This document shows, one piece after another, positions 35,315 to 43,747 of a DNA stretch of 64,000 nt. Both the position numbers and the translations under genes were made by a program. The stretch's first letter is position 1. Every line of letters starts with the position of its first letter. The notes under the pieces were generated by a model. It was not told the origin of the DNA. It did no database searches and saw nothing but the letters and a program-made list of their open reading frames with translations. This stretch comes from Bacillus sp. BA3 (GTDB lineage Bacteria > Bacillota > Bacilli > Bacillales > DSM-1321), in NCBI GenBank assembly GCA_002835675.1, contig PIZR01000001.1, forward strand, positions 660,075 through 724,074, read 5' to 3'.

Positions 35315-35785
35315 ATGAGAGGCTTAGAGTTTATTTGTAAGGTTTTTGATATCCAATACAAGGAGGTTGCAGAAAAAATAGGAGTTAGTAATCAAACTAT
35401 TACTGATTGGACAAAAGGTAAAACAACAAAGATACCAGAAAAGAGAATAAATGATTTAGTGACAAAAATTCCAGAATTCAGCCATATTAATAGGGAACTA
35501 TTTTCAAAGGAATTAACATCAATGGATAAACAAAATATAACAAGTATTTATCTTATTTATGATTTACAGAGACAGCTAAAAGAACAATTGAATAATCCAA
35601 ACAAAGAAGTTATCCAAAATAGTGTAGAAATGGCGCAAACAGCCCAAAAGGGAATTACTACAAGTATCAACATGGAATCATTAATGTTGATTGCGGATCA
35701 CTTAATTGATAATCAAAATTTTATGGATGAATTAGATGAATTAATAGTCAAATATAAGCCTTCATTGAAACAGTTTTTGAAGTGA
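35315..35785 (+). CDS. XRE-type helix-turn-helix regulator, probable phage repressor
   Basis: 156 residues from ATG 35315 (GGAG eight bases upstream); the upstream ATG 35270 overlaps the -10 box and is rejected. Residues about 15-40 are a helix-turn-helix (YKEVAEKIGVSNQTITDWTK). The C-terminal half is helical and could dimerise. There is no LexA/CI peptidase part. Promoter overlap with a palindromic operator suggests autoregulation and control of lysogeny. Confidence 0.82.
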   Translation: MRGLEFICKVFDIQYKEVAEKIGVSNQTITDWTKGKTTKIPEKRINDLVTKIPEFSHINRELFSKELTSMDKQNITSIYLIYDLQRQLKEQLNNPNKEVIQNSVEMAQTAQKGITTSINMESLMLIADHLIDNQNFMDELDELIVKYKPSLKQFLK

Positions 35786-35871
35786 TCTTTTAAAAAGTTT
35801 AAAGAAAGATACATAGCATTATAAAAGAACAGTTTTTATTTTAAGGACGAAAGGAGTTATGGAATATAAAA

Positions 35872-36891
35872 ATGAGTAATATTATCAACACCAGAAACCT
35901 TAGTGAAGGAGAAATCTTTAAAAACTACAAGGCACTATGTGAAGCATTAAATGAAAAAGTGAAAACAGGATATTCCAAACAAGCGCAGCTCAAAGAGTGG
36001 GAAGGTTATTTCACTTATTTGAAGGATAAAAATAAATTTATCATTTTGAAAATTTTAAATGATCCTATTGTAAAAGTTGAGCAACGCGGTGGAAATAATA
36101 AATTAGCACATGCTGATAAGATGGATGAAATGTTGACTTATATCCTAAGTAAGCAAGAAGATGGTGAATTATTAATGACCATCAATAGGTTGTTACTAGA
36201 AATGAAGATGATCAATGAAAACTTTACATACGGTAATTACAATCAGAATAAGGTCAGTAACTATTTGGATATTAAAGAAGCTTATATAGAAGAATTTTTC
36301 CACCTTACAAAACGCACATTCAAAAGTAATATCGATTCCATGTTAGACAGACTTGAACGTAAAAGTATGATTTATTGGAATAAAGTTAAGACAGTGTGCA
36401 TCGGAAAAGGTGATGTAACAGAAGAACATAGGCTAGCTACCAAGGATGAAGTTCAATTAATCATGCAAGTTGAAGATGAGGTAATGATTGAATTAGGTTG
36501 TGAGGATAAGCAGGATATAGTTAAGAAGGAAATGTGGAAATACTATAAGAAAGAAGTCAATAAGATTCTAACAGAGAAAGCTAACATTATGTATTATTAC
36601 GATTCCTATAACATCATTAGAAATGTAGGTAAGCTTACACGCATAGCTAATAAAGTTGAATTAACTCATGAGCATGTGACATTAATGGTGGAATTAAATC
36701 AAGCAGTACAGAAACAGATACTTACTAATATGGAACGAAGAAGTATGAAATCACTTGAAGAAGTAAAATCAGGTGTATTGAAAACTTTCCACAAAATGAG
36801 GACAAATGAGAAATATTTAGAAAATGGAACTATTATGGTCGATACTTTTATAAATCCAAAATGTGAATGTATTATCGATGAAATTAGGTGA
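35872..36891 (+). CDS. Hypothetical prophage protein, 339 residues
   Basis: ATG preceded by a GGAGT-type site at some distance. Highly charged and helical throughout, Lys/Glu-rich, with FKSNIDSMLDRLERKSMIYW in the middle, which recalls DNA-binding winged-helix replication or regulatory proteins but is not diagnostic. It ends in a strong long-loop terminator and precedes the polymerase operon. No function assigned. Confidence 0.6.
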   Translation: MSNIINTRNLSEGEIFKNYKALCEALNEKVKTGYSKQAQLKEWEGYFTYLKDKNKFIILKILNDPIVKVEQRGGNNKLAHADKMDEMLTYILSKQEDGELLMTINRLLLEMKMINENFTYGNYNQNKVSNYLDIKEAYIEEFFHLTKRTFKSNIDSMLDRLERKSMIYWNKVKTVCIGKGDVTEEHRLATKDEVQLIMQVEDEVMIELGCEDKQDIVKKEMWKYYKKEVNKILTEKANIMYYYDSYNIIRNVGKLTRIANKVELTHEHVTLMVELNQAVQKQILTNMERRSMKSLEEVKSGVLKTFHKMRTNEKYLENGTIMVDTFINPKCECIIDEIR

Positions 36892-36895
36892 ATAA

Positions 36896-36960
36896 AAGTT
36901 GTCTATTCAAAATGGGTATTATTAATAATATATATAACGTAGTTGAATAGACAACTTTTT
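36896..36960 (+). terminator. Long-loop terminator
   Basis: AAGTTGTCTATTCAA (36896-36910) and TTGAATAGACAACTT (36943-36957) are exact complements around a 32-base AT-rich loop, followed by TTT. The loop is longer than usual. Confidence 0.8.
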
Positions 36961-36997
36961 AAATTAATAAGCGCAAAGGGGTTTGGGGAAATGCAGA

Positions 36998-37156
36998 GTG
37001 GAAGTTTTAGGAGCGTACTTTGCTCGTGAAACTGGAGCTTTCCCCAAGGTCTTACTTATTAAATGTAACGGATATATTTTTCGATCCCAATTCTCAACCG
37101 TTTTATCGGGGTTACCACCCCGTGGTGTAGACTTCATTGAGGTCAAACTTAAATAA
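36998..37156 (+). CDS. Small protein, 52 residues, upstream of the polymerase
   Basis: GTG start with GGGG nine bases upstream. Reads MEVLGAYFARETGAFPKVLL, then GLPPRGVDFIEVKLK. The composition is that of a normal small protein. It leads a run of three genes ending in the RNA polymerase. The hairpin sequence at 37108 lies inside its coding region. Confidence 0.5.
   Translation: MEVLGAYFARETGAFPKVLLIKCNGYIFRSQFSTVLSGLPPRGVDFIEVKLK
37108..37127 (+). repeat. GGGGT/ACCCC hairpin element, copy 1
   Basis: GGGGTTACCACCCCGTGGTG can fold in two exclusive ways: GGGGT with ACCCC, or ACCAC with GTGGT. A near copy follows the polymerase gene at 40718. Confidence 0.6.
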
Positions 37157-37172
37157 ACGGAGGATTTATTAA

Positions 37173-37361
37173 ATGAACAGTAACATTTCAAATGTAAAAG
37201 ATTACGTTGTATTTAGTCAGCGAATGGCTGGATATTTAATGATGAATGGATGCAGATTATTAAAACTCAAAAATGATAAAAATGAGCCGACAAAGTTTGT
37301 TTACTTTTTTCCGAATACTCAGTATGTTTTGAGTCATGCTGAAAAATACTTAGCAAAATAA
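37173..37361 (+). CDS. Small protein, 62 residues
   Basis: ATG behind CGGAGG. A soluble small protein with MNGCRLLKLKNDKNEPTKFV and a closing FPNTQYVLSHAEKYLAK. It lies 45 bases before the polymerase gene in the same direction; a role with the polymerase is possible but unsupported. Confidence 0.65.
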   Translation: MNSNISNVKDYVVFSQRMAGYLMMNGCRLLKLKNDKNEPTKFVYFFPNTQYVLSHAEKYLAK

Positions 37362-37406
37362 CCAATTACATAATAATCAAATTAAAATAAACGAAAGAGG
37401 TAGATA

Positions 37407-40400
37407 ATGATGGCTAAGAAAAGAAATCAATATCATATTTTTTATTATAAATTTAAAAATTTAATTCAAGATGGTAATTATTTAATACTCAAACCTGTTT
37501 CCTCTGATAAGGCACAATTAACTAGTGAGAACATTCTTTTTAATACTTTGTATAGGATAACGGGTAAAACTTACGATACTGATGGTAAAAACTATATCAA
37601 TGAAATTTTTGTTTTAAATGCTGAAAATATATCTGCCAAGGAAAAAGACGGTCAATTAGAGTTATACAAACGAATTATGCGAGAAGGTGTTTATATTGAA
37701 GGAACAAAATATGTCCGTTTTGGTAAATCTTCTTCAATGACAATGAGACAAAGAACATTATTTATACAAGAAGATTTACACGATGATCTAAAGGAAGCTA
37801 TTACATTGTCTAAAGTTCCATCTAAGACAGTTATATCTAAATATGAGGCAGCGTTAGGGCTATCATTAACTAGTCTAAATCTAATCGAAGGGTTACCTAA
37901 GATTGCTATTGTAAAAGATTTTGAGAAAATTATAACTGATGATGTGAAAATGGTTTCTAAATTTGAAGTTGATGAAAATGATGAAGAATACATACTGTAC
38001 CAAGAAACAATGAAATTTGAGGAATTGTACAAAGATAAAATAGACAAAGTTAAAGAATTATTTACAGGTGATTTCATTAGAGGTTCAATGCCTTTAGTAG
38101 TGGATAAGGAAGTTAGGTCTAAAAATGGCTGGAACAGAGAAAACAAAAGAATTAAATTGGATCAACTCGACAAACCATTCGGATATAAAGTATTTAAGGA
38201 GAAGGATTTGCCTTACTTAGTTTACTCTTTGGAACAAACAGAGGAGAAACCAAACTTAATAAATAAATTTAGTCTTGGATATGATGTGAAAGTTGTAGAA
38301 AATCATAAAAATGAAATCGTACCATTTGATGGTCAAGGATTAGTTAGCTATGAATATGCTAAAAAACTATCTGAAAAATTAGAACTGAAATACAGAAGTA
38401 TTGGTTACCAGATTAGGATGCCCTACGTAAAAGGATTGGCAATTACATTTGACTTAAAATCATGGTTTAAAGAAAATAAGATTACCCATATAAAAGATTT
38501 ATGGAATAACCAGGTTGAAGTAGATAATCTGGATATCATTTTAACTGAAAGTTGTTTCAAGGCCAAACAGGAGGCCGAAGAAGGTAAAAACAAGTGGTTA
38601 TTTGAAAGTGTAGAGGATTATACCGAATTATTGAAAAAGTACGGTCATGATTATATTGGTGTTGCAAACTACGTTAAGTCTGTAAATGATACAGATATTT
38701 ATTCTACTTTGAATTATCAATTCCTAAATTCCTTGAATTTAAATTTTGAGGATATTAAGACGTTAGCTACTCCTTATGCTTCAATGCTGATGAAAATTAT
38801 AAATAAAAATGACACTGCTTCAGTTAAGACATTCCTCAATATGCTCATCAATAATGAAAACTCCCAAAGTGACAGATTAGATACAGATATTCAAAAGGCC
38901 ATTGATACAGACGAAAGAATGATTTTTGACCCGAGAGTACAAAGGTTTATTAGAAGCCAAGTAAAAGAAGGATTAAAAAAGCTGTTGATTGGAAAAATAC
39001 CAGTTAAATCAAACTACAAATTCATTACTGGTGACTGTATTGCTTTTATGGAATATGTGTCAGGAAAAGAAGTTAAAGGTTTTTTAGAAGCTAATGAGTT
39101 TTATTGTAAAGGCAGTGTTGGTGAGCATGTCATGATGCGTAATCCTTTAACTAGCTGGCATGAAGTAAAGAAAGGACATTTTATTAACTCGGATAATAAA
39201 TATATTCAACATCTAGATAATGTTATTCAGTTAAACACGAAAGATCTAACAATGCCTCAATTGTCTGGTGCTGACCTAGATGGGGATAAAGTTCTGATTA
39301 CAAAAGATTTCACCATATTAAATGCTGTATTAGATGATTTAGTAATTGTTAATGATGACGATAAGGTAACTGCGCCATCTTTTAAATACGATAAAAATAG
39401 TATTGAAAATTATGAAATGAAAAATCTCTCTAATATGACTTCTGTAGTTACAAACATTAACACTTTGATCCAATCGTATGCTTTGGAAAAAGGTGATTTA
39501 CGTGGAAGTGAGTTAGCTATTGGAGTTTGTAAACAATTACAAGCAGAGTTTATTGACAGTGTTAAAAAGGGAACAACGCCAGTTGTACCTGATGTATTGT
39601 TAGAATTACAAAATAATAAACCATACTTTCAAAAATTCATTTATGAAGATGTGGGTAGTACGAAAAATGATTATAAATATCTTCAAATTGAAAGCCCGCT
39701 GAATCAATTTTGTTCAAGTCTTGAAAGAGGGATAGAAAAAAGAATTGATAATGTGAAATACTTTGAAAATGAATATGTGGACATGAGCAGCTATGACCTA
39801 ATTACTGATATGAAAAAGGTTGATCAAGAAACATTTTTTAATTTAGTTGATACGATTGCGCCAATTTATAATGAGTACTCAAAGAAGAAGGGCGAAATTT
39901 GGAAAAGAGAAAAAGAGATTAAAAAAGTAAGAGCTAATGATGAAGAAAAAAGTTTATTAAAAATGGTAAAACAAATGTACAAAGATCTTTATAAAGAGAC
40001 CAGGGAATTGTTAAATGATGTCTGTGACAATCCAAGTGTTTTGACTACCGTATGTGCGTATATAGAGTACAAGGCAAGCAAAACAAAAAGAGGGGATGAT
40101 AATAAAGTTGTTAGAACAAATTCATACATTTTTCCTTGGATTTGCACTGAAAATGCTATAGGGTTACTGGAGAATTTAAAAACAAAAGAGAAAAATATTA
40201 AGGTGGATATTATTGAAGTTCCTGAATTGAACAGAAGAGATAAAGAGTATGAAGGTATTTTAAAGGTGAAAGACGGGGTTGCTTCTATAAAAGATGTGAC
40301 TTTTGTAAGCACATTAAATGATGGTAAGTACCGCTTGATAAATCAAATGGGATACCATTATGTTGATTTTGATAACGATCGTAAATCCAATATTGAAACG

Positions 40401-40715
40401 AGTGAAAGTGAAAGCATAAGGGTAGAAAGTGCAGATAAAATGCTTAAGAGAATCGTTAATTTTAAATGTAGGTTTGTAGGTATGGAAAGTGGAGAAGATA
40501 CTAACCTTAAAATCAATAAGAATAAAATTAAATTAGGTAAAAATGGGAACTATTTAGGGATATTCATTGATGATGAGTATGTGTGTGGAATAGCTCAAGA
40601 AAAGTATATTGACGATACAGAAAGAATTTTTCTTGAAGATTACGTTGGTAAAGAGTTTAAAGTTATAGTTGAAAAGATAGGTAAAAAAAGTTTATCTGTT
40701 AGTTTGACAATGTAA
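37407..40715 (+). CDS. YonO-like single-chain two-barrel RNA polymerase of the phage
   Basis: 1102 residues. The catalytic loop SGADLDGDKVLI (Asp623, Asp625, Asp627) has the DxDGD pattern of two-barrel RNA polymerases. About 45 residues before it stands VMMRNPLTSWHEVKKGHF (Arg578-Asn-Pro), which parallels the RNP block of QDE-1/RDR-type polymerases. SPbeta YonO, the founding phage member, is a DNA-dependent RNA polymerase for late genes; this protein is longer than YonO (about 900). No T7-like polymerase motifs occur. It is placed before the late gene block, so it is inferred to transcribe those genes. AGAGGT is its binding site; ATG 37410 is an equal start. Confidence 0.85.
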   Translation: MMAKKRNQYHIFYYKFKNLIQDGNYLILKPVSSDKAQLTSENILFNTLYRITGKTYDTDGKNYINEIFVLNAENISAKEKDGQLELYKRIMREGVYIEGTKYVRFGKSSSMTMRQRTLFIQEDLHDDLKEAITLSKVPSKTVISKYEAALGLSLTSLNLIEGLPKIAIVKDFEKIITDDVKMVSKFEVDENDEEYILYQETMKFEELYKDKIDKVKELFTGDFIRGSMPLVVDKEVRSKNGWNRENKRIKLDQLDKPFGYKVFKEKDLPYLVYSLEQTEEKPNLINKFSLGYDVKVVENHKNEIVPFDGQGLVSYEYAKKLSEKLELKYRSIGYQIRMPYVKGLAITFDLKSWFKENKITHIKDLWNNQVEVDNLDIILTESCFKAKQEAEEGKNKWLFESVEDYTELLKKYGHDYIGVANYVKSVNDTDIYSTLNYQFLNSLNLNFEDIKTLATPYASMLMKIINKNDTASVKTFLNMLINNENSQSDRLDTDIQKAIDTDERMIFDPRVQRFIRSQVKEGLKKLLIGKIPVKSNYKFITGDCIAFMEYVSGKEVKGFLEANEFYCKGSVGEHVMMRNPLTSWHEVKKGHFINSDNKYIQHLDNVIQLNTKDLTMPQLSGADLDGDKVLITKDFTILNAVLDDLVIVNDDDKVTAPSFKYDKNSIENYEMKNLSNMTSVVTNINTLIQSYALEKGDLRGSELAIGVCKQLQAEFIDSVKKGTTPVVPDVLLELQNNKPYFQKFIYEDVGSTKNDYKYLQIESPLNQFCSSLERGIEKRIDNVKYFENEYVDMSSYDLITDMKKVDQETFFNLVDTIAPIYNEYSKKKGEIWKREKEIKKVRANDEEKSLLKMVKQMYKDLYKETRELLNDVCDNPSVLTTVCAYIEYKASKTKRGDDNKVVRTNSYIFPWICTENAIGLLENLKTKEKNIKVDIIEVPELNRRDKEYEGILKVKDGVASIKDVTFVSTLNDGKYRLINQMGYHYVDFDNDRKSNIETSESESIRVESADKMLKRIVNFKCRFVGMESGEDTNLKINKNKIKLGKNGNYLGIFIDDEYVCGIAQEKYIDDTERIFLEDYVGKEFKVIVEKIGKKSLSVSLTM

Positions 40716-40717
40716 GA

Positions 40718-40740
40718 GGGGGTTACCACCCCCTGTGGTG
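40718..40740 (+). repeat. GGGGGT/ACCCCC hairpin element, copy 2
   Basis: Directly after the polymerase stop. Compared with copy 1 both arms are one pair longer (GGGGGT and ACCCCC), so the pairing is kept, and the second pairing CCAC with GTGG is also kept. Confidence 0.6.
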
Positions 40741-40778
40741 AAATGAATGAGGATAATACTTATTTAATATTAATTATT

Positions 40779-40811
40779 GGACACTGACTTAACTGTTAGT
40801 GTCTTTTTTTA
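40779..40811 (+). terminator. Terminator of the polymerase gene
   Basis: GACACTGAC and GTTAGTGTC pair around TTAACT, followed by TTTTTTT. Confidence 0.85.
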
Positions 40812-40979
40812 TTTTAATCAACAACTGTACATTTATTGGAGACTCCACATCTCCATTTAGCGTATATAGAATTCATCTATTAATTTAGGTGGGTTTTATT
40901 ATGCGTTAAATTATGTGGTGCTGCAATAAGTGTATAGGCAAACGTTTATATGCTAATAAAATATGTGGAGGAATGTAAA

Positions 40980-41549
40980 ATGAAAGAAGCAGTAAAAGAA
41001 TTTGAAAGTTTGAAAGGCGAGATGACCCCAGTACCTGGTTTTTCTAGATACCTGTGTCACACACCAACGGGGAGAGTATGGAGTAAAGTTAGCAACAGAT
41101 GGTTAATTGAGGATGAATTTTGCAAAGGAACAGGTGATCACGGTCAATATTTGATGACGACCCTTAAGTGTGATTTAACGGAAGAAATGGTGCCAATGTA
41201 TAAACATGAGATTGTACTTAGTTCAGCATATGGAACTACAAAAGATTTCTGGTTATCACAAGGATTACAGATTGACCATATCGATAAAAATCCACGTAAC
41301 AATAAAATTGAAAATTTACGATTGATTACTGATATTGGGAATAAAAAGAACTCTAGGGATAGGTATTGGAATAAGACAAGACTTTCAATGAGCATAGCAA
41401 GAGAAATAAGAGAGGAAGTAAAACATTTAACCTCTAACATGACTAAAATGGATTTTTATAAGGCAAAAGGGGAAGAATTAAATGTTTCATTTCGTAGCAT
41501 TCAGAATATTGTATTGAATTTTTCATACAAGGAGAAGGTTAATCAATGA
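40980..41549 (+). CDS. HNH endonuclease, homing type
   Basis: 189 residues from ATG 40980 (GGAGG seven bases upstream). An NUMOD4-like start (MTPVPGFSRYLCHTPTGRVW) is followed by an HNH core with GLQIDHIDKNPRNNKIENLRL, whose His and Asn residues bind the metal, and a C-terminal helix-turn-helix-like part. Such free-standing HNH genes in phages are mostly homing endonucleases that spread to related phages. Transcribed with the following small gene (ATGA overlap). Confidence 0.87.
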   Translation: MKEAVKEFESLKGEMTPVPGFSRYLCHTPTGRVWSKVSNRWLIEDEFCKGTGDHGQYLMTTLKCDLTEEMVPMYKHEIVLSSAYGTTKDFWLSQGLQIDHIDKNPRNNKIENLRLITDIGNKKNSRDRYWNKTRLSMSIAREIREEVKHLTSNMTKMDFYKAKGEELNVSFRSIQNIVLNFSYKEKVNQ

Positions 41550-41744
41550 AGGATAATACATACTTTTGCGAATCAGAATCAAATGGACATATTTATAGAT
41601 TAATTAATGAAGTTGGGTTTCTATGATTCAGTGTTTTCTCCAGAGTGGGAGCTATTAGAAGAGGAAGACAAGGAAATGGTCGTAGGCGTTTTATTATCAG
41701 AATACGGAATTGGAACCAAAGAATTTGTTGATTTACTGCATTGA
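41546..41744 (+). pseudogene. Small gene split by a one-base change
   Basis: The first frame (ATG 41546) reads MKDNTYFCESESNGHIYRLI, then NEVGFL and a stop. Shifted by one base it goes on as GFYDSVFSPEWELLEEEDKE and ends VDLLH. Dropping one G from GGG at about 41615-41617 gives one 65-residue frame. Family unknown. A programmed shift is less likely than an indel, as no slippery site is seen. Confidence 0.6.
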
Positions 41745-41780
41745 AGAGAAATTACATAGTATTCAATACATAGAATAAAT

Positions 41781-41817
41781 ATTACATAGAAAACCACGAT
41801 AGAATACATAATTAATA
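41781..41817 (+). repeat. 37-base repeat, copy 2
   Basis: Differs from 26797-26833 by one base. It lies in AT-rich non-coding DNA between the HNH region and the toxin-antitoxin pair. Related short pieces (TATTCAATACAT) occur at 41759 and 48173. Confidence 0.85.
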
Positions 41818-42012
41818 AAAGAATAATAGCAGTCAGGGTGTTTCCGAATGCTCTGACTAATATACTGGAAGCCCAAAATTTATTTGAAGAATGATTGAAT
41901 AGTATAATGGATAAAAATTAAAAAAGTAGGTAAAATATGGTATAATAATTACAGAAATTATTAATCATCCGCTTGATTAGGTATTCAAATTACTAAACGG
42001 GAGGTAAAGAAA

Positions 42013-42159
42013 ATGAGAGTTGGGGAGGATAAAAAAGCAATGACGCAATCAGAAGCTATCAAGAAAATAAGAAGTGTAATGCAGCAGCATATGGAAAAGA
42101 CCGGATATACGTATGAGGATGCAAAAAAATTAATGGATGAGTATAAAAATGGGAGATAA
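42013..42159 (+). CDS. Probable antitoxin of a PIN-type pair, 48 residues
   Basis: ATG 42013 has GGGAGG eight bases upstream (ATG 42040 behind GGGGAGG is an alternative). Small and helical: KIRSVMQQHMEKTGYTYEDA, then KKLMDEYKNGR. It overlaps the PIN gene by 11 bases, the usual arrangement of antitoxin before toxin. No DNA-binding fold can be proven from sequence alone. Confidence 0.6.
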   Translation: MRVGEDKKAMTQSEAIKKIRSVMQQHMEKTGYTYEDAKKLMDEYKNGR

Positions 42160-42610
42160 ATTAGTTGTAGATACAAATGTCTTTGTTGAAAGTTTCTTTG
42201 GTCCGGAAGAAAACGCCAGTTGTCATCTGCTGACCAATCTTGAAGAATTAAACATTCGACTATTATTCTCTCAAGATACAGTTGGTGAATTGTTTTATAT
42301 TTTAAAAAGAACGTGCAATGAATTAGGGTTAGAACTTGAAGATGCGCAAGATGTGCTCTTTGCTGCAACTCAACTATTCCAACAAGGAAAATCTATAAAT
42401 ACAAATTACCACAAGCATAAAATTGATAAATTGCTTATCAATGATGAAAATGACCAAATGTTTGTGGACACTGCTTTTGCAGGAAATGCTACTCATTTAG
42501 TAACGTTTGATATGAAAAGTGGGATATTAGGTTTGAAAAAAGTACCCTTTTTCCCGTGTACTCCACACCAATATTTACAAATTAGATATTCACCTGAGCC
42601 TTCTAGTTGA
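42149..42610 (+). CDS. PIN-domain ribonuclease, probable toxin
   Basis: 153 residues (MGDKLVVDTNVF start; ATG 42137 is in frame). The first acidic residue stands in VVDTNVFVES, the second in DTVGELF, and the third and fourth in MFVDTAFAGNATHLVTFD, which fit the PIN metal site. PIN toxins cut RNA. With the small gene before it this is a VapBC-like toxin-antitoxin candidate, placed just before the packaging genes; it may serve in phage exclusion or prophage upkeep. Confidence 0.78.
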   Translation: MGDKLVVDTNVFVESFFGPEENASCHLLTNLEELNIRLLFSQDTVGELFYILKRTCNELGLELEDAQDVLFAATQLFQQGKSINTNYHKHKIDKLLINDENDQMFVDTAFAGNATHLVTFDMKSGILGLKKVPFFPCTPHQYLQIRYSPEPSS

Positions 42611-42625
42611 TAGCATTGTAGACTC

Positions 42626-42660
42626 AAAAAGCACTTAACCTAATTGGTCGAGTGCTTTTT
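42626..42660. terminator. Bidirectional terminator (repeat of 27043)
   Basis: AAAAAGCACT and AGTGCTTTTT pair; loop TAACCTAATTGGTCG is nearly that of the 27043 copy. Both copies face a small minus-strand gene. Confidence 0.8.
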
Positions 42661-42678
42661 GTGTATGTGAGAATGATA

Positions 42679-42897
42679 TTATTTAGCAAATGGTCGAGAT
42701 ACAAATAGATGTTCTTTTCGGTTATAATAATGATCATTAATTTTAACATAGTCATCAGTAATTTCTTGAATTAGGCCAGTCGTAAGAACTGCTTCATCTT
42801 CTGTTAAATATTCTACATCAACAGACGTAAGTAAATTCTGATGTGCTTCAAAATCTTTGTCCGTCTTTAGGAAATCACCATCTTTGGTCATGTACAT
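42679..42897 (-). CDS. Hypothetical small protein, 72 residues
   Basis: AAGGAGTGG lies before the minus-strand ATG. Acidic, with VEYLTEDEAVLTTGLIQEIT, then VKINDHYYNRKEHLFVS, probably a small beta-barrel. It is the only minus-strand gene inside the prophage past the integrase, so it is possibly an inserted moron gene with its own promoter. Confidence 0.65.
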   Translation of the reverse strand: MYMTKDGDFLKTDKDFEAHQNLLTSVDVEYLTEDEAVLTTGLIQEITDDYVKINDHYYNRKEHLFVSRPFAK

Positions 42898-42978
42898 TTA
42901 AACCACTCCTTTTTACTTATTATACAGGAAAATAATTCCTATATATAGTATAATGGTAGAATAAGGGGGGAATAAGTA

Positions 42979-43164
42979 ATGAAGAAATTTAAAGTGATTA
43001 TTGAATTTTCAAGTGGTCGAACAAAAGAATTTACAATTGAATCAACGACTGAAGCAGAATTAATAAGTTCTATAACACGGAATGAGAGATGGTACATAAT
43101 GAAAAATGGGTATGTTATCAACTTAGAAAACGTAATTAATTTTTCTGTTTCAGAAGTAAAATAA
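42979..43164 (+). CDS. Hypothetical small protein, 61 residues
   Basis: GGGGGGAATAAGTA precedes ATG. Reads KVIIEFSSGRTKEFTIES, then MKNGYVINLENVINFSV: a small beta-rich protein, like many phage proteins of unknown role. Its own terminator follows at 43173. Confidence 0.65.
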   Translation: MKKFKVIIEFSSGRTKEFTIESTTEAELISSITRNERWYIMKNGYVINLENVINFSVSEVK

Positions 43165-43172
43165 TTTTCAAG

Positions 43173-43199
43173 GCATCCGAGTAAAATCGGGTGTTTTTT
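43173..43199 (+). terminator. Terminator
   Basis: GCATCCGA and TCGGGTGT pair around GTAAAA, followed by TTTTT. Confidence 0.75.
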
Positions 43200-43305
43200 A
43201 TTTTGGAGAAAGATTGTTGGTCTTTAAGTGAGAGGATGGAAGGAAAACTAGTTCTTGTTGTCGAATTATGTAATTAAATAAAGACAAAAGGAGTTAGTTT
43301 TTTCT

Positions 43306-43704
43306 ATGTTAAAGGCAAATTATTTAGTTGTATTTTTAGGATTCGCTATGATCATATTAGGGATGTTTTCATTATTGGGTTTCGTAAAAGTGGATCCTTT
43401 GACTTTATTTGGCTTCTCGTTAGCTGGATTATTCTTAATTATTGCGGATTTATTAGAAGATTTACGTGACAAGAAACGAGATACCTTAAGTAATATATGG
43501 ACACAAACATTAATAGGAGGAAAAATGTTCTTATATATGTTTGCAGGGTTTTGTATTATTGTATTACCGTTTATTAGAATAAATCTAGAATGGCTTGCAA
43601 AAATAGACAAAGCTGTCGTATTGATTGGATTCGGTATTAGTTTAATGATAATGGGGTTTAAGGCATTGGATGAATTACAAAAGTTTATTAAAAAGCAGAT
43701 TTAA
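43306..43704 (+). CDS. Membrane protein with four helices, 132 residues
   Basis: Four hydrophobic segments (about 5-25, 30-48, 68-88 and 98-120) joined by short charged loops; AAGGAG upstream. No holin signature is convincing and it lies far from the lysis region. A role in superinfection exclusion would suit a moron gene but is not shown. Confidence 0.65.
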   Translation: MLKANYLVVFLGFAMIILGMFSLLGFVKVDPLTLFGFSLAGLFLIIADLLEDLRDKKRDTLSNIWTQTLIGGKMFLYMFAGFCIIVLPFIRINLEWLAKIDKAVVLIGFGISLMIMGFKALDELQKFIKKQI

Positions 43705-43747
43705 TAAACTTTGATAAAGCTAAAAAAAGATTATATCTAAGGTAAGC

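Noticed and set aside
36964..37191. 75-residue minus-strand frame before the polymerase
   Set aside because: The plus-strand 52-residue frame has a better start site, direction and composition.
40980..41549. HNH gene as part of a transposon
   Set aside because: There are no flanking inverted repeats or target duplications; the NUMOD-like start and phage setting fit a homing nuclease.
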